From: Onchocerca volvulus
Lineage: Eukaryota; Nematoda; Chromadorea; Rhabditida; Onchocercidae
Length of the DNA: 64,000 nt
NCBI GenBank assembly: GCA_000499405.2
Contig: HG738138.1
Location: forward strand, 6,880,888 to 6,944,887
Direction: 5' to 3'
The number at the start of each line of letters is the position of its first letter. The first letter of the stretch is position 1. The notes under the pieces are model-generated. The model had not been told where the DNA came from. It saw only the letters and a list, made by a program, of their open reading frames with translations, and did not search any database. A program made the translations under genes and the position numbers. Shown piece by piece: positions 44,640 to 54,572 of the stretch.

Positions 44640-45120
44640 ATGCATTAGATCGCAGAAGACGCTATAGTATTGTTTGATACAAGTTCAGAATCATCGTTCA
44701 TTTCGAGAAAATTAGCATAGCGATTGAACTTAGAAGGTGAACATTCAATAAATAATGAAAATTTCTACCTTCAATAAAAAACAGTTGAGTCCTACCCCAG
44801 TTATAGAACAGTAATCGGAATAAGAACTACAGACTCAAAATTATATCACTCAAAGTAAATGTTTTAGAATATTTGACCAGTCCAATACCAGTCGTTTCAT
44901 TCGATCAACATGAGATATCAACCAGCGAATTAAAACGGAAGAAACGCCCGATGTACTTATCGGAACTGACTATTTTTCAGAATTTACACAATTCAAGAAG
45001 AGTCGAAAAGCAAAGTTAGGATTCTCCTTAGTAATGACCAAGATTAGTCCAATATTGACGGGTAAAGGATATGTAAAGCAGCCATGTAATATCAACGAAA
45101 AATTAACTCATCCAGGATGG
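44640..45120 (+). pseudogene. Retroelement aspartic protease remnant
   Basis: The active-site region reads VLFDTSSESSFIS (Asp at 44676), where functional enzymes usually have DTGS or DSGS. The coding trace continues with stops to a HPGW segment at about 45108-45120. There it is cut by the inserted block at 45128. Confidence 0.65.
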
Positions 45121-45127
45121 TGATATC

Positions 45128-45848
45128 TGTCGCGAACTATCGCGATACTCCAACCGAATTCCAAGCAAATAGATATTCAAGCGAATTCCTCATTGTAAAT
45201 CAGTGTAACCAATATTATGAATCATTTTACATTCCTTAGATTTATTTCCCATGCTTTTCTGTTTTTATCTTTCTGTTTTTCTGTTTTTATCACAACTTTG
45301 TATTCCTGTCATACGAGAAATGCCATTGCTGTCAATCACTCACAATACTCATCTAAATTCACATTTTTGTGCATATTCACATGCTAATCTTCTCATTAGA
45401 TCTTGTTACGATTCTTATGTTGTACTCGGGTCTTAACAGTTTCCGGTGATTAATGTAAACCACTCCCATCTCTAATGTATATATACCTGGTTTTATTAAG
45501 AGAACAGCTATCTTCAAAATAAAAATTTTGTAATTCGGTGTGGTCGCGACCCGATTCGACTCAACACAACTTATCCCAATTCGATTCTACACAACTTACC
45601 CCAATTCGATTTTACACAACGTACCTCAACTCTACTCGACACAATTAGCCCAACTCGATTGGACGCTATTCAACCAAATCGACTCGAAACAACTTGACCC
45701 AACTCAATATAACTCAGTCCAACTCGATTCGACGCAACTCTGCTCAACTCGTCTAGACTCACTGGTGGTAATTGGTATTGATCGACATCACTCACCACGA
45801 TACAAAAATATCCACGACAATATCATGCAAAATGTGACATCATGAAAT
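45128..45848. mobile_element. 721-bp insertion inside the BEL/Pao remnant
   Basis: Retroelement coding similarity stops at a GW codon pair near 45120 and resumes with IS...FWKLE at about 45852. The intervening block is non-coding, begins TGTCGCG, and is flanked by the direct repeat ATATC (45123-45127 and 45849-45853). The first 400 bases look LTR-like; the rest is a minisatellite and a short tail. The right end lacks the usual CA, so the exact identity is unclear. Confidence 0.5.
45552..45757. repeat. Degenerate minisatellite, period about 25 bp
   Basis: Eight or so diverged units built on AACTCGATTCGACACAACTT-type sequence follow one another. The 101-codon frame through it (45543-45845) is a by-product of the repeat, giving DSTQL-like peptides, and is not considered a gene. 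Confidence 0.8.
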
Positions 45849-45889
45849 ATATCAGTTATGCCAACTACTGTATTCTTCATAAAACCATT

Positions 45890-46870
45890 CCAGGTATCGA
45901 TCAATTTTGGAAATTAGAAGTTATAGGAATATAAGAAAAGCCTGATAGTAATGACGATGAAGGAGTTTAGAAAGATTCAAAGAAACTATTACGGAAATAA
46001 ACGGACGATATCAAGTATCATGACTTAGGAAAGAAACAAATTTCAAGCTAAATGATAACTTTAAATTATGTTTCGGGCGATTAAAATCATTGGTCAAACG
46101 ACTTCAGAATGATGAACGTCTAAATCAATAAACAATCAAAAGTCAACTGCAATTCAGTATTATTGAAAAAGTGGACGACAAATTAAAAAAAGTAGGAAAT
46201 CATTCATTATTTACCGCATCATGAAGTGAGTGATAACATCCAATAAATCGACCACAAAACTTGGAATCGTTTCAGACGCTTCAGCTCATCTCAAAGGAAC
46301 GAAAAGTCTCAATGACATTTTGTACTGAAGATCTACTACACTCTCTGATTTAGCAGGAAGATTGCTTCGTTTCCACGCAATGAACAATATTATAATAGCC
46401 GGTATAGAAAAGGCTCTTCTACAATTGAAATTACTTCCGACAGAAAAAAGCTGCACGAGATTTCTTTGGTTAAAAAATGTCCTAAAACCAGTTGCAGAAG
46501 AAAACCCAGTGTGTTTTCGATTCCAAAGAGTTCCCTTGAAATAATTTCATCGCCTTTTTAACTGTCTGCAACTCCCAATCACCATCTCGAGAATTATGGA
46601 ACAGAAACTGCCACGAAATCAGGAAAAACCTATATGTCGACAAAATTATATTATCAATCAAACGAACATTATAAATCTGTGAGGAGATGAAATCAATCTT
46701 CAAGGATGCTTCCATGAATATAAGAAATTTTTTTTTGAATAATAAGGAATTCAATGCGCAGATACCAGAACAGGATCTTGCCGAGGTAAATCAAACGAAG
46801 AAAATTCTTGGTATCAATTGGATTCCACACAACGATTCTATTGAAATAACTTTGAAGCCATGGAGCGACA
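45890..46870 (+). pseudogene. Reverse transcriptase remnant of BEL/Pao element
   Basis: Family blocks appear in order with frame changes: FWKLEVIGI (about 45897), HYLPHHEV (about 46205), IEKALLQLKLLPTEK (about 46400), LYVDK at about 46629 in place of the catalytic YVDD/YVDN motif, and LGINWIPHND near 46830. Several stops interrupt it. Confidence 0.85.
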
Positions 46871-47079
46871 AGGAACCAACAAAAAGGACAATATTGCAAT
46901 TTATTGCTTCTCAATTTGACCCATTAGAATACTTGGTACAACGATGGTATCACTCAAATTATTCCTTCAAACTCTTTGGAAAAAAATTTTTGTTGGGAAC
47001 AAATGTTAGAAGAAGTAGAAGTTCAAGCTTGGAAATCACTCAGAAATTCATGACCAATCCAAATAAAGAAAATTCAACG

Positions 47080-47520
47080 TACAGCAATCGATCATTACAA
47101 CAATTAAATTTCCATGTATTTACGGATGCATCTATCACCGTATATGTTGCTGCGGTGTATGCACACCAGGGTACAAAAATATCCTTGATCTTAGCCAAAT
47201 CATGAATAATTCCAATTAAAGGCATGACAATACCGAAATCAGAATTGTTAGCGATATTGATTGGAGTAAGAGCAGCCAGATTCGTCATTAAACAATTAGA
47301 CTTTGAAAATGCGAAAGTAACTTTATGGTCAGACTCGCGATGCGCGTTGCACTGGATACAAAATCAGTTACGTCTCTTACCAAGATTTGTACAAAATCGA
47401 GTTGAAGAGATATGAACGTCCCATTTTTCATTTCGATATATCCGAAGTGAATGCAGTTCTGCGGATATAGTTACAAAGGGAATTTCACCAGATCGATTAG
47501 CGAATTTCCAACTTTGGTGG
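47080..47520 (+). pseudogene. RNase H remnant of BEL/Pao element
   Basis: Recognisable blocks are VFTDAS, SELLAILIGVRAARFV and TLWSDSRCALHWIQNQ. They carry the acidic residues of the RNase H active site. Stops separate the blocks. Confidence 0.85.
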
Positions 47521-47939
47521 ACAGGACCGGCGTGGCTAAAGGATGAAGAATCGAAATGGCTTCAATGGGAATATAATATTCATGACGAATGCGAAGAAAG
47601 TTTATGAGAAGAAAAAATAAAGGATGAAGAAGGGAAAAAAATAATAGCATCAATTATCGAGAAAAATCTCGCGAAAATATGGATTAAATTTATAGATGCA
47701 AGCCGATTCAGCAAATTGTCAAGGATGATAAGAGCTACCATTAGAACCTTGAAATTTCTCCAATTAATCTCCAAGAATAAATTTCCGTGGCTGAGTTATG
47801 TAGAAGGAAATCTTATTACTTCATATGAACATGAATTCGCTTTGAATTTACTAATCAGACAAGCTCAATCAGAAGCAATGACAGCAAAAGAAGCGGAAAA
47901 ATATGATTTACACTACGCAGAGGACTTTTGACGATTTGT

Positions 47940-48424
47940 ACATCGACTACAACTCCCAGATAAAGGAAAAGGTGTATGATACTCAATTTATCTCCCTAGG
48001 CATAACAAATAACAGAACTTATTATACAACACTATCACGAAGAAATGTTTCACGCAGGGATCGCGCATATAATTTCTGAATTAAGGAGATCATATTGGAT
48101 ATCAAAGGAAAGAACAGAAGTTAAGCGAGTATTAAACAAATGTATGGGATGCAAAAGATGGAAGACCAAATCGTTCAAACTACTACCAATGCCCAATTAT
48201 CCTGAAAGTCGAATAAAACCTTCTAGAACATTTGCACGAATTGCTTTAAATTATCTGGCCCCAATCACAGTCAAAACGGAAATCGGATTGAAAAAAGGGT
48301 GGGTAGCTTTGCTTACTTGTTTTACTACTCGATCAGTACATCTCGAATTGGTGGATGATTTAACAGCAGAAAGTTTCTTTTCCGTCCTCAGAAGATTCGT
48401 TACATTTTGGCTGCCCCAAAATTG
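47940..48424 (+). pseudogene. Integrase N-terminal half remnant
   Basis: The zinc-binding HHCC region (MFHAGIAH ... CMGCKRWK) and the start of the catalytic core (GLKKGWVALLTCFTTRSVHL, LTAESFFSVLRRF) are readable in one 126-codon frame. The core is cut off after FWLPQN. The catalytic Asp and Glu that normally follow are absent from the sequence after that point. Confidence 0.85.
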
Positions 48425-48639
48425 ATTTTATCTCTCCTAATGCCTGCTTGTCTACACCAATAGGTAATGATGATAACGAAGACGAATTTATTCTTCATAA
48501 GTTAAATATCCCAGAAAAGCTTATTAAATACTGATCACATAACTTGGAAATTTTAGATACATACATTTTGAGAGACATGGAAGGATGAATATTTAAATAG
48601 TTTAAGAAAACGTACTCAAACAGAATATAAATCTCCCAG

Positions 48640-48850
48640 GTGCGTAGAGAATGGAAGCCTTTCAGTAGGTCAAGTTGTACTTATAAATGATCCACGAATC
48701 CCACGAGGTATTTGGACATTAGTTAAGATAACAGAACTTAATATAAGTAAAGATGGAAGGATAAGAAGTGCTCGAATAGAAATGCCTCATGGAAAAAGTT
48801 TAAACCGGCCAATAAATATGTTATCCTTTAGAAGTAAGACAAAAGAATCG
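48640..48850 (+). pseudogene. Integrase C-terminal (DUF5641-like) remnant
   Basis: A VGQVVLINDPRIPRG-like segment followed by DGRIRSARIEMPHGKSLNRP matches the tail that ends BEL/Pao polyproteins. It lies much closer to the integrase core than normal, consistent with an internal deletion. Confidence 0.75.
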
Positions 48851-49322
48851 ATCAGAAAATTCTATGAATGAAACTGTGGAACCCGAAGAACCAATTGCTC
48901 GACGAACTCGAAGTTCGACAAAGAAATGACCAATTCCAAATGAAGAATCGATTATTCAACAAAAAAGGAATACGACAAGTAAATCATTCTCGCTTCCTCG
49001 GGAATGTCGGAAAAACCGAAATCCCCAACTAAAACTCATTATTATGGAAAATTATATAATCGAATGGTTAAAAATTTACAAAATTTTCTAATGAATCATC
49101 ATCTGTAAATTATTTCTCATTGCGTGCTATTTTCCACGCTAATTTACAACCACATCTAAACCTTTCCGTCCACAGCTAATAAAATCATTAATCTTGTGCC
49201 TGTATATCCGTTGCCATCTTTGTATTCAATTAAACTGTTGTAACACTTTTTCCTTTTAAAAAAAACTGTTCCTTTCTCACAATTATCTTGTTATCAATCG
49301 TATTATATCCCAACACGCCCAA

Positions 49323-49785
49323 TGTCAGAAAAATCCGAAAATTGTAATCAGTATAAACAAAGAGTGATAAAGTTCACGAAGCGTGTAGTTTCAAACAAAC
49401 CAACAAATCGGTAAACATGTTTGCCGCCAAAACAATAAACAAGAGGACAAACTGTTTCCTGCCGAAGTGCTCCGACAACAGCTAAACAAAGCGAGATCGA
49501 CAAATCACGATGCGACGAATCATAGATCAAGAAAAAAGGAGGAGTCTCGTAAGAACACAAAAGGTTCAGATTTTAGAGTACAGTGAGTTCTCGTTTGGAG
49601 TTCAATGGCAACAGCAGAAGTTCGGGGCGACATAACAGGCGGACAATCATGGAGCAATATTTCTTCTCTATGAATAACAAAGAATACTGAGTGATAAGTT
49701 ATTTAGATATTCTCGGATAGTTTTTTGCTCGTAATTGTTCTGTTGCTAATAAATTCTTTCTTCAAACAGAATTCGTCCTTGTCGC
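49323..49785 (+). mobile_element. LTR related to the BEL/Pao remnant
   Basis: Begins TGTCAGAAAAATCC and shares a series of blocks with 53619-54109: AAACATGTTTGCCGCCAAAA, GCTCCGA, TATTCTC and an AATAAATTCTTTC near the end. AATAAA would be its polyadenylation signal. It follows the retroelement tail by about 470 bases and may be its 3' LTR or an independent copy. The right end is approximate. Confidence 0.65.
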
Positions 49786-52700
49786 AATAAAAATAATTTA
49801 AAAAGGTTTCGCGATACCCAATTCTTGACATTTAAAATACCCCTACTAAATTCCAAAAAAAACACTTTTTTCTAATTCATTCATTCGAATTGGATTCGCT
49901 TCAACTGGACGATCCTAAGCTATGTTATTCCTGTCCAAACTCCCAACATATTCTTCTCTAAAAACTCAATCGACATCATCCTCTCCACGCCTGATTTTCT
50001 ACTGTATTGCCAATTATATATTATTCGATTACTGCTACTGTTAATAAAGAATTAATACAAATCTGTTCCTTTCACAGCTCATTCCAAATTTCAAGCCTTT
50101 CACAACAGACGTTATACAGCAATTCTCGTACACTGTTTGAACGGCTAAATTCTGCAGAAACTCTAGTTTGCAATAGATTATGACACTATCGCCTATAGCT
50201 GCAACCCTGTTTTGATTTTTCAGTTGGGCATTGTAGACACCGTAAAAAGTTGTGTGTACGATTGTCATGCTCCATCATGCAGCAATCCGCAGATTCGCAT
50301 TTGAGTGTTAATTCTTTATTATAACTGATAATGCCTTCTTTTATATATAGGACCATTATGATTTTTTGGATGTTATGTCTTAGAGAGTCTTCTTTGAAGA
50401 ATTTCAGGATGTGTTTTCCCTGAAAATTCTGAAATTACGGTACATTATCGAAATTTTCAAATTTCTTGAAGCATCATCTCGTATCAAAACGCTTGACATC
50501 AAGAAAGAAATGAATTGTGAACAATCTGAAGCCTCTGAAAAAAAAAAGAAAACTGATGCATATGAAGCATCAATAGTTATACTTACACTGTTATTAATAC
50601 TTCTGGACCGGCGTATTCTGGAATACGGGAAGTAAACGTTTTAAACGTAACTAATACTGTATTTTGGAAGTTATCTGTTATGGATGCATTAAAAATAAAA
50701 AGAAACCAAGTATTGATCACGTCAGTGGTTTAGAGCCACAAAATTTAAAAGATTATTTATATCAATGATTCCACATTTAATGAACATATGAGAAATGCCT
50801 CCACTTCGATCTTATTATTTTCAGCGTACTATGCAAAATAATCACCAATAACAACGTACTAATTCCTCTTTGCTAAAAATCTCAAACAAAATTTTTGTTG
50901 TGTATAACCGAAATTCTTGAAGTAGATTCAATAAGCTGTTCGTGGAAAACATGTTTGATCTCTCCTTATAACTGGAAGTAGAATAAAAAAAGAGGGACAA
51001 AATTCTACAAACTTGAAAAATTACCGTAATTACACTGCATCTTTGAGTTTCCAAATTGAGAGATTTGTGATAAATCAGATTATCACGATTAAATCTTTTA
51101 TTTAAGCAATGGAACATAAAATATAAGGTGGTGGTAAAGATCAGCAAATCATAAGTAGCTAAAAAGTAGGAAAACTTAGGCCGAAAGTACATAAATCAAA
51201 AAGGAACTATTACGGTACGGAAAAACGATCAGATATATTCGAAGTATAAATATGGAGTCTTCCTAAGATTTGAAAACGCTCGGATGAGATAAAAACTGTC
51301 TTTTCATTATGATACGAAGTCTTTAAAATTATATTTGCATTGCCTCTAATCAAATCTAACTGGAAATTTAATCAAGCTTAGGAAGTTACAATGTATTTTG
51401 TCTCAGAAATTAGCTTATTTCTCCCAAAAATTAGTCGGCGACACATAGTATGACGAAAACCATATAATCTGAGTGATTAATACGTTAACATGTTAACCAG
51501 CCAATAGATTAGACTAAATAGTTTAAAGGATGGTTATTTATGTCACACAGAATTGCTGGATATTCTTAACAATTTCTCATGATAAATTTTCCATAAGATT
51601 GTTAGGGAATTAAATTTGACACAGAAATTTCTTTATGTTGTAAGAAAAGCTTTTCACAAAAATAAAGAGATGGACTGCGGAATCCCAAACTAAGAGATGA
51701 TCTAAAGAATTTTCTAAAATCTCGATTTTTAGATGAAATAACCTAGATATTTTAAGAAATATGACTCATCACCGATTTATATGGAGATGAAGTAGTTCTT
51801 CAAGCTGGTAGCAATATGAAATTCAAACGCGTGTGACAATTCTTTCTCGTGAGGCACAATAGCCGATCAATCAAGCATACCAGTATGAACTAATATGAAT
51901 GTATGCAGAAACAGCGATCATTATTGGAAACAAACAGTTCCCCAAAGGCATCATCCAAATGGTTTCGCTTTCATTGACATAATAGGCTTCGAAAAGAGTA
52001 GATATTTATCGGAACGCCACGTTTCTTTGCAATGACATATGTTCGTATCAGTGGCGGATGGATTTCCATTAAATTTTTGAAGATTCCGAAATTTTTGAGG
52101 CTTTGAAAGGGTTGCATCTTTCTGATTTGTAAATATTATAGCATTCAAAAAGGAACAAGTAGTGGAAAGTAAGAAAGAGACAACTAATAATCATTGATTA
52201 CTGCAATTACCGTCAGTGGGACTGTTTTGAGGTCAACAGTGACAGAGGTACTTATTTAAAAGAACTGTCTTAAGATCTAGTTTCAACTAAAAATTATCAA
52301 ATGAATCACTTGTGATTCCCGAACTTATTTCCTTACAGAATTAATCTAAGTTATTAAATTCAGCTTTACTACAATAGTCACTCAGAATTCAACCTCGCCA
52401 TAGTCAACTTGATAATATTTCTTCCTTTGTCGTTTTCATTGTTTTTAATTTTCTTTCGTTTTTTTTTTTTTTTTTTTTTTTTGATATTTTTAATTTTAAC
52501 TGTCAATCAACTTTTCTTTATATGCTAAGTGTAATTTCTTTCATACTGCTTATTTTCACATATATCATTTCTGTCAGTATACAGATCGTACTAGTCTTTA
52601 TTCTAACAACATTGAATATTTCTTTATCCTCTAATTCCCGATTTCCAGATTCTAATCATCAGAATAATTCAAGCTTAACGTGATTTATTCACTGCAATCC

Positions 52701-53618
52701 CAGTGGTAATTATCCTTCCAACAAGAAACGTTCCTGAGACATCAGCAACTGTTGCTGGCGAACAGGGTTATTCCGATGAGCAATTCTATAATACGAACAT
52801 TATTCCGCATTCTCTAATATATTCAACTAATGATAACTATCATTATGCATTACTTTTACTGCTGGAATAGCATTAATATCACATACAACTTTTTTCTACT
52901 ATCGTTTCATCATTTAATCGATTGGACAGTTATTTGCGTGGGCACGATTCATGAATGTTAATTTTACTTCGCTTAGTAGTATTATATCACTACATTTTAT
53001 AGAAAAGTGCTATGTGCTTTGCAGCAATAAGCGGATTTAAAGACAATATCTCTTTGCTGAAAGAATATAAGAGAGCAATTTACTGGACCTTGCGAATTTC
53101 TGATTTGTGCGAGCATCACTCACGAAGTGCCTTACTCACCACTGATATAAGAAGCGAAATACCATATCTGTATATAAAGCTAACAACATTAACCAAATAA
53201 ATGGGAAATATTTACATTCAGTAGTTTGCAAGTATATTAAGAAATCTCTTCGAAGACAAACATTCCCTGAAAAAACCGGCTTAATAGCTGCTATGACATG
53301 ATGTGCTTATTTAGTAAAAAGTTTTCTGCTGTTGTCCAACTTGAAAGTAACACTGAAGAAGTTTTAATTGTTTTCGTCTCCTACTTTTTATTTTTCTGGA
53401 ATTATTTGAACTTGGCTTTTGTTTTGGACGATTTGAAATAAAAGGCAAATTATGCATCATCTGCAAAAAAGTGGAAATATCCATAAATGGTTCTGGATTA
53501 ATCTTTATGAACATTGAAAAACCGAAGAAAAAATATCTTTTGTAGTGGATGTTTTTTAACTCTTCCCTAATTTGTCTGCTGTTTTCTCTCCATTAATGCA
53601 TAAATAAATCATTGAGGA
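49786..53618. other. AT-rich spacer without recognisable genes
   Basis: Nearly 4 kb between the two LTR copies shows only short frames of 60-116 codons with no motifs or splice-consistent model. A poly-T tract lies near 52460-52482. Old repeat material is likely but could not be assigned to a family. Confidence 0.4.
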
Positions 53619-54109
53619 TGTCGGAAAAATCTGAAAGATGTAATTATTGTAAACAAGGATGTTAAAGGTCAAGAAGCATGAAGATAATTTCAAGTGGACC
53701 AATAAACCAATATGTTTGCCGCCAAAAGAGTAAACATGTTTACCGCCAAAACGCTCCGATCAACAGATAAACAAAGCAAGGTTGACTAACTGTGGGGAGA
53801 CACGTTGGAGATCAGGAGAGAAGAAGGAGCTCAGAAAGATTTAAAAGGTTCGAGTTTTAAAGTAGGATCAGTTTTCTAGAACGACCGAGCAACAGTTCGG
53901 AGTTTTGACCATAGCAGTAGTCTGATTCAAATCGACACAACAATCGACAATCAAGGAGCAGTAACTCTTTTAGAAAAGAGTACCTACAAGCAACAAGGGA
54001 AAGAATATCCAGCGGTAAATTTATTTGGATATTCTCCAACAATCGCTTGTTCGTAACTGTTCCGTCCATCAATAAATTCTTTCCTCGAACAGGAATCGTC
54101 TATTCTACA
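53619..54109 (+). mobile_element. Solo LTR of the BEL/Pao-related family
   Basis: A 491-base block runs from TGTCGGAAAAATC to TTCTACA, with the TG...CA ends expected of an LTR, and is alignable in blocks to 49323-49785. No internal retroelement sequence adjoins it. AATAAATTCTTTC near its 3' end repeats the other copy. No clear target-site duplication was found. Confidence 0.7.
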
Positions 54110-54572
54110 GAATCATTTTCCTAACAGAGGATAAAACAGGAACAAGACGGTGTTCGGATTTGAGCTACGAGAAATAATTTAGATCTTGCGACGATTTCTT
54201 GTGATCAGGCTGCAAAAAGTTGTTTGTTGCCGGACAATTGATGTCACCATTTACCAGGTGAGTAAGCAGTTAAGTGATAGTGGCAGAGAAGAGTACCCTG
54301 ATTTGATATGTGGTCTATGCGGATGGCGTCTGGATGATGGCTTATTATTCACCCTTTAGACTGATGGCATTTTGAAAATTGGAAAATCACTTCTAATTTT
54401 TTGTCTTTTTTTTGTCATTACTACTTTTCTATGTAATATTTAAAGGCATGGATCACAGCTGGAAGTGAGACATGAGCAATATTCATTACTTATATTTGTA
54501 TGGATCATGCCATTGATTTTAGAATAGTTGCAGATAACAGTACATGATAAAATTTCACGCATTCAGGCTGGA
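54110..54572. other. Spacer and probable promoter of the PHYHIP-like gene
   Basis: About 460 bases separate the solo LTR from the PHYHIP-like start codon. A TTCAG at 54562-54566, 6 bases before the ATG, could be a trans-splice acceptor; a second AG lies at about 54529. No other feature was seen. Confidence 0.4.

Larger units (their letters stand above)
43970..48850 (+). mobile_element. Degenerate BEL/Pao LTR retrotransposon
   Basis: The remnant runs gag, protease, reverse transcriptase, RNase H, integrase, in standard BEL/Pao order on the plus strand. Domains are spread over three frames with many stops and frameshifts, so it cannot make protein. It carries one internal insertion (45128-45848) and an internal deletion after 48424. 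A related LTR begins at 49323, but the matching 5' LTR is missing or unrecognisable. The left boundary is approximate. Confidence 0.88.

Noticed and set aside
45540..45845. 101-codon frame with DSTQL-type repeats
   Set aside because: Translation of a 25-bp minisatellite; the period is not a multiple of three, so no repeat protein is conserved.
50842..51192. 116-codon minus-strand frame
   Set aside because: Low-complexity hydrophobic/AT-driven composition, no motifs, no splice partners.
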